Source: Archivesica marissinica
Lineage: Eukaryota; Mollusca; Bivalvia; Venerida; Vesicomyidae
DNA length: 64,000 nt
Direction of reading: 5' to 3'
NCBI GenBank assembly: GCA_014843695.1
Contig: CM026395.1
Span: 53,840,496 to 53,904,495, forward strand
Shown: piece by piece, positions 22,488 to 33,305 of the stretch
How the letters are laid out: each line of letters begins with the position of its first letter
Numbering within the stretch: the stretch's first letter is position 1
The notes under the pieces: generated by a model
Database searches by the model: none
Told to the model about the DNA's origin: nothing
Seen by the model: the letters and a program-made list of their open reading frames with translations, nothing else
Made by a program: the position numbers and the translations under genes

Positions 22488-24168
22488 ACATGTGTCCTGC
22501 AACATGTGTCCTGCAACATGTGTCCTGCAATATGTGTCCTGCAACATGTGTCCTGCAATATGTGTCCTGCAGTCCTGCAACACGTGTCCTAAAACATGTG
22601 TCCTGCACCATGTGTCCTGCAATATGTGTCCTGCAATATGTGTCCTGCAACATGTGTCCTGCAATATGTGTCCTGCAGTCCTGCAACACGTGTCCTAAAA
22701 CATGTGTCCTGCACCATGTGTCCTGCGATATGTGTCCTGCAACATGTGTCCTGCAATATGTGTCCTGCAGTCCTGCAACATGTGTCCTGCAACATGTGTC
22801 CTGCAACATGTGTCCTGCAATATGTGTCCTGCAGTCCTGCAACACGTGTCCTAAAACATGTGTCCTGTACCATGTGTTCCTGCAATATGTGTCCTGCAGT
22901 CCTGCAACACGTGTCCTAAAACATGTGTCCTGCCATATGTGTCCTGCAATATGTGTCCTGCAATATGTGTCCTGCAATATGTGTCCTGCAACATGTGTCC
23001 TGTAGTCATGCAACACGTGTCCTAAAACATGTGTCCTGCACCATGTGTCCTGCAATATGTGTCCTGCAGTCCTGCAACACGTGTCCTAAAACATGTGTCC
23101 TGCACCATGTGTTCTGCAATATGTGTCCTGCAATATGTGTCCTGCAGTCCTGCAACACGTGTCCTAAAACATGTGTCCTGCACCATGTGTCCTGCAATAT
23201 GTGTCCTGCAGTCCTGCAACACGTGTCCTGAAACATGTGTCCTGCACCATGTGTCCTGCAATATGTGTCCTGCAATGTGTCCTGCTCCATGTGTCCTGCA
23301 CCATGTGTCCTGCAATATGTGTCCTGCAGTCCTGCAACATGTGTCCTGCATGCAGCATGTGTCATGCAGCATGTGTCCTGCAGCATGTGTCCTGCAAGCA
23401 ACATGTGTCCTGCATGCAGCATGTGTCCTGCATGCAGCATGTGTCCTGCATGCAGCATGTGTCCTGCAGCATGTGTCCTGCAAGCAACATGTGTCCTGCA
23501 TGCAGCATGTGTCCTGCATGCATCATGTGTCCTGCATGCAGCATGTGTCCTACAGCATGTGTCCTGCAAGCAACATGTGTCCTGCATGCAGCATGTGTCC
23601 TGCAGCATGTGTCCTGCAGCATGTGTCCTGCAACATGTGTCCTGCAAGCAACATGTGTCCTGCATGCAGCATGTGTCCTGCATGCAGCATGTGTCCTGCA
23701 TGCAGCATGTGTCCTGCATGCAGCATGTGTCCTGCATGCAGCATGTGTCCTGCATGCAGCATGTGTCCTGCATGCAGCATGTGTCCTGCAGCATGTGTCC
23801 TGCAAGCAACATGTGTCCTGCAAGCAGCATGTGTCCTGCAAGCAGCATGTGTCCTGCAAGCAGCATGTGTCCTGCAAGCAACATGTGTCCTGCAGCATGT
23901 GTCCTGCAAGCAACATGTGTCCTGCAAGCAGCATGTGTCCTGCAGCATGTGTCCTGCAAGCAACATGTGTCCTGCATGCAGCATGTGTCCTGCAGCATGT
24001 GTCCTGCAGCATGTGTCCTGCAAGCAACATGTGTCCTGCAAGCAACACGAGTCCTGCAAGCAGCATGTGTCCTGCAAGCAGCATGTGTCCTACAAGCAAC
24101 ACGAGTCCTGCAAGCAGCATGTGTCCTGCAAGCAACATGTGTCCTGCAAGCAGCATGTGTCCTGCTGC
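22476..24168. repeat. 14/18-bp array derived from the 42-bp unit
   Basis: The 14-bp unit is AACATGTGTCCTGC with AATATG, ACCATG and AACACG variants. From 23345 an 18-bp form dominates (ATGCAGCATGTGTCCTGC, AAGCAACATGTGTCCTGC). The first part shows a higher-order pattern in which CAACACGTGTCCTAAAACAT follows CTGCAGTCCTG, repeated about ten times. Long frames on both strands (C-P-A-T-C-V-L-Q-H-V-S) are by-products. Confidence 0.95.
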
Positions 24169-24514
24169 ATGTTGCATACTGCCTCTGCGTTTTGCAACCA
24201 CTTCTCAGTTAAGAATACATCTAGAGAATACCAGGTTACTTAAACTAGGTCTTATAAATATAAACAATTATGGAGTTGGACAACATATCCAAGCCAGGCT
24301 CTACCGAACCCTGTATTCTTTTCTGACATGAGCCTAATAACTATGTATCAGACAATAACATATTCTATTCATTCTATCTTCTGATAAAAGAGATCTTTTA
24401 GAGAGGAAACATTACAGAATATGCATGATCTGCAATCTGTGACAGTATGACGTCACGGCGATGTGACGTCCTAAAAGTTTGTAGACTGCCTAATAAAGCA
24501 AAGTTTATTAGACA
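24169..24514. other. Unique spacer
   Basis: No gene is seen. TGACGTCA at 24448-24455 and TGACGTC at 24464-24470 look like CRE half and full sites, but nothing nearby resembles a promoter. Confidence 0.4.
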
Positions 24515-25023
24515 CAACTGTTTTTGCACGTTAGGACACTTGAATATAGGATAAAGATCTATACTGTTTTTGCACGTTAGGACACTTGAATATAGGATAA
24601 AGATCTATACTGTTTTTGCACGTTAGGACACTTGAATATAGGATAAAGATCTATACTGTTTTTGCACGTTAGGACACTTGAATATAGGATAAAGATCTAT
24701 ACTGTTTTTGCACGTTAGGACACTTGAATATAGGATAAAGATCTATACTGTTTTTGCACGTTAGGACACTTGAATATAGGATAAAGATCTATACTGTTTT
24801 TGCACGTTAGGACACTTGAATATAGGATAAAGATCTATACTGTTTTTGCACGTTAGGACACTTGAATATAGGATAAAGATCTATACTGTTTTTGCACGTT
24901 AGGACACTTGAATATAGGATAAAGATCTATACTGTTTTTGCACGTTAGGACACTTGAATATAGGATAAAGATCTATACTGTTTTTGCACGTTAGGATGCT
25001 TGAATATAGGATAAAGATCTATA
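24515..25023. repeat. 46-bp minisatellite, 11 nearly perfect copies
   Basis: The unit is ACTGTTTTTGCACGTTAGGA plus CACTTGAATATAGGATAAAG plus ATCTAT. All copies appear identical except the last, which has GATGCTTG for GACACTTG. Such identity implies very recent expansion, with the variant terminal copy as the likely edge or founder. Confidence 0.97.
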
Positions 25024-25330
25024 CAAGATTTCCAAATTTTACGGGGTACAAAATTGGTTTTTATGGGGTACATCCCTGGTTTTGTGGTGTTATACTGGAT
25101 CACTGAACAACCCTCTGCAAGAATTTGTTCGATTAGCTTTTCAGGAAGAATATGTTCCTTTCTTCGGACCACATTCAGTACAAGATGTGTATTAGATTGA
25201 TTTTCTCCATAGCCAGACAAGAAAATTGAATAAAAAAGATGATTCACTGAGTGTAGTTGGCATCCATTTCCCAGACAAGGTCTGTACAAGTTTAATTGAT
25301 TCTGAAAACGACATGTTTATGCCATTAGTT
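25024..25330 (-). pseudogene. Possible decayed transposon ORF fragment (OTU-like), low confidence
   Basis: The minus-strand frame entering at about 25330 reads through about 100 codons of non-repetitive sequence before it runs into the 46-bp array, where its end is arbitrary. The stretch LYRPCLGNGCQLHSV, then FLSGYGENQSNTHLVLNVV, then RRKEHILPEKLIEQIL loosely recalls OTU-type cysteine-protease segments in invertebrate transposons (GDGNC, then FGxExxxxELR). The match is weak, no catalytic histidine is visible, and no splice sites were identified. It could equally be a chance frame. Confidence 0.2.
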
Positions 25331-25585
25331 GTTTTGGAGGCCGTTATGAACTAATTCATAGATTCTTATCAAAATTTTATGCAAACAATGGGGATGCGGC
25401 GACAAAATTGAGGTCATGGTGCAAATGACAGAGGGAGGGGGGGTGTGTGAATCTCAGTCCTACATGTGAACCATTTCAAGGGAGCCGGGGGGGGGGTTAT
25501 ATAAGTAATAAGACAAAATCACAAGCTCTCAATTGCGATTGTTTTATATTGTGGTGAAAACCTAGTTCATCAGTATACTCTCAAT
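25331..25585. other. Unique spacer with G-rich runs
   Basis: G-rich patches occur at about 25433-25443 and 25484-25495. No gene or element recognised. Confidence 0.4.
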
Positions 25586-25803
25586 GGCTGACAGTCTCTC
25601 CCATGAATGGGGACAGTCTATTCCATGAAGTGTGACAGTTTCTCCCATGAAGCGTGACAGTTTCTCCCATGAAGGCGGACAGTCTCTCCCATGAATGGGG
25701 ACAGTCTATTCCATGAAGCGTGACAGTTTCTCCCATGAAGGGGGACATTCTCTCCCACAAAGGGGGAAGTCTCTCTCCCATGAAGGTGGAAAGTCTCTCC
25801 ACT
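25586..25803. repeat. 22-bp minisatellite, about 10 copies
   Basis: The unit is GACAGTTTCTCCCATGAAGCG and variants (GGGGACAGTCTATTCCATGAA), 21-22 bp. Both strands are open. It is heterogeneous compared with its neighbours. Confidence 0.9.
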
Positions 25804-25814
25804 TGTTAAAAACT

Positions 25815-27165
25815 TACAGGGGTGGATGAGTGGTCCACACATTAAGACATGCTAAAACTTACATGAGTGGATCAGTGGTCCATATGTTAAAACTTACAGG
25901 GGTGGATCAGTGGTTCAAGGCATAGATCAGTGGTCTAGATGTTAAAACCTAAGATTTACAGGGGGTGGATCAGTGGTTCAAGGCATAGATCAGTGGTCCA
26001 GACAATAAAACTAAAGATTTACAGGGGTGGTTCAGTGGTTCAAGGCATAGATCAGTGGTTCAGACATTAAAACCAAAGATTTACAGGGGTGGATCAGTGG
26101 TTCAAGGCGTAGATCAGTGGTCCAGACATTAAAACCAAAGATTTACAGGGGTGGATCAGTGGTTCAAGGCGTAGATCAGTGGTTCAAGGCGTAGATCAGT
26201 GGTTCAAGGCGTAGATCAGTGGTCCAGACGTTAAAACCTAAGATTTACAGGGGTGGATCAGTGGTTCAAGGTGTAGATCAGTGGTTCAAGGCGTAGATCA
26301 GTGGTTCAAGGCGTAGATCAGTGGTTCAAGGCGTAGATCAGTGGTCCAGACGTTAAAACCTAAGATTTACAGGGGTGGATCAGTGGTTCAAGGCATAGAT
26401 CAGTGGTCCAGACGTTAAAACCTAAGATTTACAGGGGTGGATCAGTGGTTCAAGGCATAGATCAGTGGTCCAGACGTTAAAACCCAAGATTTACAGGGGT
26501 GGATCAGTGGTTCAAGGCATATATCAGTGGTCCAGACGTTAAAACCCAAGATTTACAGGGGTGGATCAGTGGTTCAAGGCGTAGATCAGTGGTCCAGACG
26601 TTAAAACCCAAGATTTACAGGGGTGGATCAGTGGTTCAAGGCGTAGATCAGTGGTCCAGACATTAAAACCAAAGATTTACAGGGGTGGATCAGTGGTTCA
26701 AGGCGTAGATCAGTGGTCCAGACATTAAAACCAAAGATTTACAGGGGTGGATCAGTGGTTCAAGGCGTAGATCAGTGGTCCAGACATTAAAACCTAAGAT
26801 TTACAGGGGTGGATCAGTGGTTCAAGGCATAGATCAGTGGTCTAGACGTTAAAACCTAAGATTTACAGGGGTGGATCAGTGGTTCAAGGCATAGATCAGT
26901 GGTCCAGATGTTAAAACCCAAGATTTACAGGGGTGGATCAGTGGTTCAAGGTATAGATCAGTGGTCCAGACGTTAAATCCCAAGATTTACAGGGGTGGAT
27001 CAGTGGTTCAAGGCATAGATCAGTGGTCCAGACGTTAAAACCCAAGATTTACAGGGGTGGATCAGTGGTTCAAGGCATAGATCAGTGGTCCAGATGTTAA
27101 AACCTACAGGGGTGGATCAGTGGTCAACAAGTTAAGATTTACAGGGGTGGATCAGTGGTCCACAC
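25815..27165. repeat. 62-bp minisatellite with nested 20-bp expansions
   Basis: The unit is GTTAAAACCTAAGATTTACA plus GGGGTGGATCAGTGGTTCAA plus GGCATAGATCAGTGGTCCAG plus AC. Within two units the 20-bp piece GGTTCAAGGCGTAGATCAGT is itself repeated three to four times (26161-26220, 26260-26340), showing a second, shorter amplification inside the array. The ends at 25815 and 27100 hold truncated units. Confidence 0.94.
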
Positions 27166-27321
27166 ATTAAGACACAAATCGATGATTTACATCAGGCAGG
27201 CATGAGAAGGGACGCTTCCGGAATGGGACAGCTTCTGGAACTTGCACTATTCTCAGAAATAAATAAATAAAAATAAGCTTCTTGTTTCACAATTCAATTG
27301 TAAGCACTCTAAAATGTATCC
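27166..27321. other. Short unique spacer
   Basis: No gene or element recognised between the 62-bp array and a MITE-B end. Confidence 0.4.
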
Positions 27322-27392
27322 TTAACCATTCAAATGCTGAATAAATTGAAAGGAATGTGCAAACAACATATATCTAGACAACGCCGCATCTT
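27322..27392 (-). mobile_element. MITE-B terminal fragment
   Basis: TTAA at 27322-27325, then CATTCAAATGCTGAATAAATTG and GGAATGTGCAAACAACATAT, matching the right-hand end seen at 38211 and 53790-53820. It is cut off after about 65 bp, just before the 20-bp array. Confidence 0.7.
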
Positions 27393-27399
27393 GTGTACA

Positions 27400-27675
27400 T
27401 TCGACAATCCACACGTACATCCGACAATCCACACATACATCCAACAATCCACACATACATCCGACAATCCACACATACATTCGACAATCCACACATACAT
27501 CCGACAATCCACACATACATCCGACAATCCACACATACATTCAACAATCCACACATACATCCGACAATCCACACATACATCCGACAATCCACACATACAT
27601 CCGACAATCCACACATACATCCGACAATCCACATGTACATCCGCCAATCCACACAATCAATGCATATATCCGACA
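27400..27675. repeat. 20-bp minisatellite, about 13 copies
   Basis: The unit is CCGACAATCCACACATACAT with TTCGAC, CCAAC and GTACAT variants. Frames on both strands are by-products (minus strand C-G-L-S-D-V-C-V-D-C). The unit shares ACATCCGACAAT with ACATCAGACAAT of the adjoining 69-bp repeat. Confidence 0.96.
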
Positions 27676-28437
27676 ATCCCCACCCCTGTTGTACTTTATT
27701 GATCAGACCACAAGGATACATCAGACAATTTGCTTACACTGTAAGCTCCCACCCCTGTTGTACTTTATTGATCAGACCACAAAGATACATCAGACAATTT
27801 GCTTACACTGTAAGCTCCCACCCCTGTTGTACTTTATTGATCAGACCACAAAGATACATCAGACAATTTGCTTACACTGTAAGCTCCCACCCCTGTTGTA
27901 CTTTATTGATCAGACCACAAAGATACATCAGACAATTTGCTTACACTGTAAGCTCCCACCCCTGTTGTACTTTATTGATCAGACCACAAAGATACATCAG
28001 ACAATTTGCTTACACTGTAAGCTCCCACCCCTGTTGTACTTTATTGATCAGACCACAAAGATACATCAGACAATTTGCTTACACTGTAAGCTCCCACCCC
28101 TGTTGTACTTTATTGATCAGACCACAAAGATACATCAGACAATTTGCTTACACTGTAAGCTCCCACCCCTGTTGTACTTTATTGATCAGACCACAAAGAT
28201 ACATCAGACAATTTGCTTACACTGTAAACTCCCACCCCTGTTGTACTTTATTGATCAGACCACAAAGATACATCAGACAATTTGCTTACACTGTAAGCTC
28301 CCACCCCTGTTGTACTTTATTGATCAGACCACAAGGATACATCAGACAATTTGCTTACACTGTAAGCTCCCACCCCTGTTGTTATTTATTGATCAGACCA
28401 CAAAGATACATCAGACAATTTGCTTACACTGTAAGCT
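27676..28437. repeat. 69-bp minisatellite, 11 copies
   Basis: The unit is CCCACCCCTGTTGTACTTTA plus TTGATCAGACCACAAAGATA plus CATCAGACAATTTGCTTACA plus CTGTAAGCT. Copies differ at only a few sites (AAGG/AAAG, GTAAAC, TTATTT). Being 23 codons long it is open in two plus-strand frames (358 and 262 codons), including the preceding 20-bp array. No gene signature. Confidence 0.97.
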
Positions 28438-28544
28438 ATCAGCACCAACAATACAACAAAACTCGATAACAAATTAGGAAGTGAAAAGTTATATTTTGCA
28501 ATGAGGTTGTATAGAAGATTCCTCCAATTACCCATGTCTAGACA

Positions 28545-28880
28545 AACAAGAGGGCCGTGATGGCACTATCGCTCACCTGACTCCATTCTTTACTGCAGGG
28601 TCACAATTTTAACATCTTTGAAAGAGCATTGATCATCAATCATTCTTACCAAATGTTGTCATAAGAATTTGTGCTATTTTTAGACAGTGGCCATCTTTTA
28701 TTCGCGACAGTATCCATTTTAACAAATCTGAAAAGGCTTCACCCATGGACCATAACTGTGAAACTTGGCTACCATCGGCCAAGCGGTTTTGGTGGAGAAG
28801 AATTTTGAAATCTATAATATAAAAAGAACAACCTTCTTATGACCTTTCGGAGGCCATCTTGGATGACAAAATAATCTGAT
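28545..28880 (+). mobile_element. Dispersed mollusc-type repeat, second copy
   Basis: It starts AGAGGGCCGTGATGGCACTA and TCGCTCACCTGACTCC and continues GAAAGAGCATTGATCATCAA and GGTGGAGAAGAATTTTGAAA, paralleling 16290-16440. The right end is not clear. Confidence 0.55.
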
Positions 28881-28924
28881 TTTGCATCAGAGCGATTGCC
28901 TGGTCGATACATTCGATTTGATAA

Positions 28925-29045
28925 GTTTAAACTTCATTGATGCATTTATTTGGAACGTACTGCCTGCCGATGGGTTACAGCATAAAACATCATTGATGCA
29001 TTTATTTCGAACGTACTGCCGAAAAATGAATTTCTGATTACGAGT
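28925..29045. repeat. 56-bp imperfect tandem pair
   Basis: CATTGATGCATTTATTTGGA then ACGTACTGCC recurs 56 bp later with one change (TTTCGA). Two copies only. Confidence 0.7.
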
Positions 29046-29162
29046 GAGTGGTAGAGGCATTGTAGGACCTTGCCTAAGCGCACGATCGTAGCATATACAG
29101 CTGGGTGCAAACTCTGCGCTTTTCACACGTGAAGCGAATGCTCTACCACGGCGCTGCCACAA
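29045..29162 (-). mobile_element. tRNA-like SINE head fragment
   Basis: The minus strand reads GTTGTGGCAGCGCCGTGGTA (A-box-like), TTCGCTTCACGTGTGAA (hairpin like SINE3), GAGTTTGCACCC (weak B box), then GTGCGCTTAGGCAAGGTCC, like the SINE3 body. A diverged SINE3 relative. Confidence 0.55.
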
Positions 29163-29174
29163 CTTCCAAACATT

Positions 29175-29665
29175 GTGATCATTGTCCGTATTTCTATTCG
29201 ATATTAATAAATTATTTTTGGAGAATAAGCATGGACAAGCTTTGTGCTATAAAAAAATCTTCAAATGACCGTAAATCTGCTAGACATCATACCGATGCTT
29301 GCTGCCAAGCTTGGTGAAAAAACTAAAGGGCATTTTGGAGATGAAGCACAGACAAAAGAATTGTTATAAAAACGTTCTAATGGCTGTAAATCCTCAAAAG
29401 AACACCCAACCGTAACGCGGTAAAAATATGCAAAACTTACAAATCATACCAATGCTTCTGCCAAGTTTGGTGAAAATCCAACAAATGGTTTTGGAGATTT
29501 AGTGCGGACAAACTTCCGTGCTATAAAATTCTTCAAATGGCCGCAAATTCACTAAAAATCATCCAACTGTAACGGGGTTACAATACGCACAATTAGACAG
29601 CAAACTGATACTTCCTGTCGAGTTTGATGAAAATCCAAAAATAGATATTTGAGATGAAGCCTGGA
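29175..29665. repeat. Diverged tandem of about 150-bp monomers (three copies)
   Basis: Three poorly conserved monomers share CAAATGRCCGTAAATYCRC, CATACCAATGCTTCTGCCAA and GGTGAAAATCCAACAAATGG-like segments. It is too diverged to delimit exactly and resembles dispersed repeat DNA rather than a gene. Confidence 0.5.
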
Positions 29666-29782
29666 CAAACGAGGAATGACAACATTTGTCTATTTGTGTC
29701 TTGAGAAGCAAAACTGAATTGCATTCCAGTCTGCACTGCATGTATACCTGTCAAAGTCTACATAACCATATGCGCATCTGAG

Positions 29783-29905
29783 ACCTCATTCCTGGAATCC
29801 ATCGCCACGAGGGAGAGAGAAGAGGCAACGTGGACTTTAAATCCATTGTCGAAGAATCGTAATGGCTCCAGCGGGCGCGAACTCCGGGTCTTCCACACAG
29901 CAGAG
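29783..29905 (-). mobile_element. SINE3 fragment
   Basis: GAGACCTCATTCCTGGAATC, GCCACGAGGGAGAGAGAAGA and GGCTCCAGCGGGCGCGAACTCC match the minus-strand SINE3 at 51571-51802; the internal part and the head are truncated. Confidence 0.75.
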
Positions 29906-29914
29906 TAAATAAAA

Positions 29915-30252
29915 TCACATTTGCAAACACCATAGATCCAGATCAGCCGTGGCGTAGCGCCGCATCTGATCAGGCTCTATGTTGTTTGCTATTAAGGCAA
30001 GTGTTTTAGCTCCGCTATCCGAATAGCAAACAACATATGAGCCTGATCAGACGGAACGTTCTCTGGCGGGTGATCTGGCTCAATGCTGTTTGCAAGTGAT
30101 TTTTTTATCTGCCGATAGCGTGCACAGGGTCAACCTGCCGAATAAATTAGATGGAATGTGCAAATAACATAGATCCAGCATCTGATCAGGATCTATGTTG
30201 TTTGCTGTTCAGACAAGTGTTTAGCTCCACTATCTGAAGAGCAAACAGCATT
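29915..30252 (-). mobile_element. Two adjacent MITE-B copies
   Basis: The first copy (29922-30110) has both hairpins: GCAAACACCATAGATCCAGATCA with TGATCAGGCTCTATGTTG, then GCAAACAACATATGAGCC with CAATGCTGTTTGC. The second (about 30125-30252) starts TCAACCTGCCGAATAAATTA and is cut off inside its second hairpin, where a SINE1 sequence begins shortly after. Confidence 0.75.
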
Positions 30253-30273
30253 ATGTGTCCTCTAATCTGGCTC

Positions 30274-30512
30274 ATTAACAGTCGTTCAGATGGGACGTTA
30301 AACCGAGGTCTCGTGTCAGTGCTTTACACTGTGCACGTAAAAGCGAGGTCTCGTGTCGGTGCTTTACACTGTGCATGTAAAAGAACCAGAGGAGATTCTG
30401 GAATGGGTCTCTATCTGTATCATTGCACTCTCCTCCAAAAATCTAAAATGACTAATCTTTTCAGGAGGCGGCGCTCATATGGGCAACCGGTAGCGACGAT
30501 AAATAAACGTAA
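30274..30512 (+). mobile_element. SINE1, headless copy with 40-bp internal duplication
   Basis: The tRNA-like head is missing. The body starts near TTCAGATGGGACGTTAAACC and ends GACGATAAATAAACGT. A 40-bp stretch starting CGAGGTCTCGTGTC is repeated in tandem at 30304 and 30344 with two or three mismatches. Confidence 0.85.
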
Positions 30513-30654
30513 ATCCACCACCTCTATGCTGTTTGCAAAAGCAACTTGCGGTATGATTGGCCGGGTTAACTCCCCCCTGTCTATGAACCAGCACAAACAC
30601 CTCTGGTGAAATTATCTGCCTATCCTCTGTAGATTAATGCTGTTTGATGGACCC

Positions 30655-31005
30655 AACTTATGCAAAATGTGATTTATTCATGCAACTCTTGACAGCTTAT
30701 GCAAAATGTGATTTATTTATGCAACTCTTGACAGCTCATGCAAAATGTGATTTATTTATGCAACTCTTGACAGATTATGCAAAATGTGATTTATTTATGC
30801 AACTCTTGACAGCTCATGCAAAATGTGATTTATTTATGCAACTCTTGACAGCTTATGCAAAATGTGATTAATTTATGCAACTCTTGACAGCTTATGCAAA
30901 ATGTGATTTATTTATGCAACTCTTGACAGCTTATGCAAAGTGTGATTCATTTATGCAAGTCTAACAGCTTATGCAAAGTGTGATTCATTTATGCAAGTCT
31001 GACAA
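30655..31005. repeat. 39-bp minisatellite, about 9 copies
   Basis: The unit is GCTTATGCAAAATGTGATTT plus ATTTATGCAACTCTTGACA. The later copies degrade (CAAAGTG, CAAGTCTAACAG). At 13 codons it opens a 75-codon frame with no gene features. Confidence 0.95.
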
Positions 31006-31207
31006 TAGCAAATAGCAGAAATATCTCCACGGCTCTCAGGCTCTCTGGAACACACTATATGTATATAGTGCTACATTTGCATATCTGAAATAGCTACAAA
31101 AAATGCTTTCAGGTGATTTTGAAAATTGATTCTTCTTGCACGATCTTGCAGGCTGATTGATCTAATGCACAATTGCTCAGAGAGACAGAGCAATACTGAT
31201 TGTCATT
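31006..31207. other. Unique spacer
   Basis: No gene or element recognised. Confidence 0.4.
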
Positions 31208-31385
31208 GTTTTTTTGGGTTTTAAAGTCGCAGGCAGCAACAGCTGACGTCATACGCCGACTCTCCCGCCGTTAATCACGGAGGAACACCCTGGGTGACTC
31301 CGTACAATATTTCATTCACGGAGGGTAACCCAGGTACAACCATCAACCTTCCGCAAGCTGGCTGAATAGCTTCCTCACGTGAAAG
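31208..31385 (-). mobile_element. SINE4 fragment (head missing)
   Basis: GGGTTTTAAAGTCGCAGGCA, GGAGGAACACCCTGGGTGAC, TAACCCAGGTACAACCATCA and TTCCGCAAGCTGGCTGAATA parallel the copy at 63750-64000. It stops before the tRNA-like part. Confidence 0.65.
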
Positions 31386-31544
31386 AATGTGATGCTTGTC
31401 TACATGCTATAACTTGCATCTTTCATGGTTTCATCTCGATTTCCTTGACCTCGTTGAAAAGGAACAGAACTAAATATGGCTTAACTGATAATCTGTTTTG
31501 TTCAGCTCTGTTGGTAGCTCCATTTCTCCGTAGCAAGATCATAA
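31386..31544. other. Unique spacer
   Basis: A 60-codon plus frame overlaps the start of the next array; no domain seen. Confidence 0.4.
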
Positions 31545-33305
31545 TAGCAAGACAATGCTAGTATGCCATAGCAAGACTAGGCTAGTATATCATAGCAAGA
31601 TCATAATAGCAAAACTATGCTAGTATATCATAGCAAGATTATAATAGCAAAACTATGCTAGTATATCATAGCAAGATTATAATAGCAAAACTATGCTAGT
31701 ATATCATCTATAGCAAGATCATAATAGCAAAACTATGCTAGTATATCATAGCAAGTTATAATAGCAAAACTATGCTAGTATATCATAGCAAGATCATAAT
31801 AGCAAAACTATGCTAGTATATCATAGCAAGATCATAATAGCAAAACTATGCTAGTATATCATAGCAAGATTATAATAGCAAAACTATGCTAGTATATCAT
31901 AGCAAGATTATAATAGCAAAACTATGCTAGTATATCATAGCAAGATTATAATAGCAAAACTATGCTAGTATATCATAGCAAGATTATAATAGCAAAACTA
32001 TGCTAGTATATCATAGCAAGATTATAATAGCAAAACTATGCTAGTATATCATAGCAAGATTATAATAGCAAAACTATGCTAGTATATCATAGCAAGATTA
32101 TAATAGCAAAACTATGCTAGTATATCATAGCAAGATTATAATAGCAAAACTATGCTAGTATATCATAGCAAGATTATAATAGCAAAACTATGCTAGTATA
32201 TCATAGCAAGATTATAATAGCAAAACTATGCTAGTATATCATAGCAAGATTATAATAGCAAAACTATGCTAGTATATCATAGCAAGATTATAATAGCAAA
32301 ACTATGCTAGTATATCATAGCAAGATTATAATAGCAAAACTATGCTAGTATACCATCTATAGCAAGATCATAATAGCAAAACTATGCTAGTATATCATAG
32401 CAAGATTATAATAGCAAAACTATGCTAGTATATCATAGCAAGATTATAATAGCAAAACTATGCTAGTATACCATCTATAGCAAGATCATAATAGCAAAAC
32501 TATGCTAGTATATCATAGCAAGATTATAATAGCAAAACTATGCTAGTATACCATCTATAGCAAGATCATAATAGCAAAACTATGCTAGTATATCATAGCA
32601 AGATCATAATAGCAAAACTATGCTAGTATATCATCTATAGCAAGATCATAATAGCAAAACTATGCTAGTATATCATAGCAAGATTATAATAGCAAAACTA
32701 TGCTAGTATATCATAGCAAGATCATAATAGCAAAACTATGCTAGTATATCATCTATAGCAAGATCATAATAGCAAAACTATGCTAGTATATCATAGCAAG
32801 ATTATAATAGCAAAACTATGCTAGTATATCATAGCAAGATTATAATAGCAAAACTATGCTAGTATATCATCTATAGCAAGATCATAATAGCAAAACTATG
32901 CTAGTATATCATCTATAGCAAGATCATAATAGCAAAACTATGCTAGTATATCATAGCAAGATTATAATAGCAAAACTATGCTAGTATACCATCTATAGCA
33001 AGATCATAATAGCAAAACTATGCTAGTATATCATAGCAAGATTATAATAGCAAAACTATGCTAGTATATCATAGCAAGATTATAATAGCAAAACTATGCT
33101 AGTATATCATAGCAAGATTATAATAGCAAAACTATGCTAGTATATCATCTATAGCAAGATCATAATAGCAAAACTATGCTAGTATATCATAGCAAGATCA
33201 TAATAGCAAAACTATGCTAGTATATCATAGCAAGATTATAATAGCAAAACTATGCTAGTATACCATAGCAAGATTATAATAGCAAAACAATGCTAGTATA
33301 CCATC
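31545..33305. repeat. 38/42-bp minisatellite, about 45 copies
   Basis: The unit is TAGCAAGATTATAATAGCAA plus AACTATGCTAGTATATCA. A 42-bp variant adds TCTA (ATCATCTATAGC) and is interspersed, sometimes together with GATCAT for GATTAT, indicating variant haplotypes spread together. One copy near 31746 lacks two bases. Confidence 0.97.

Noticed and set aside
24448..24470. CRE (TGACGTCA) promoter element; another at 31244-31251
   Set aside because: An 8-bp motif is expected by chance at this scale, and no transcription start or gene lies nearby. The second lies within a SINE4 fragment.
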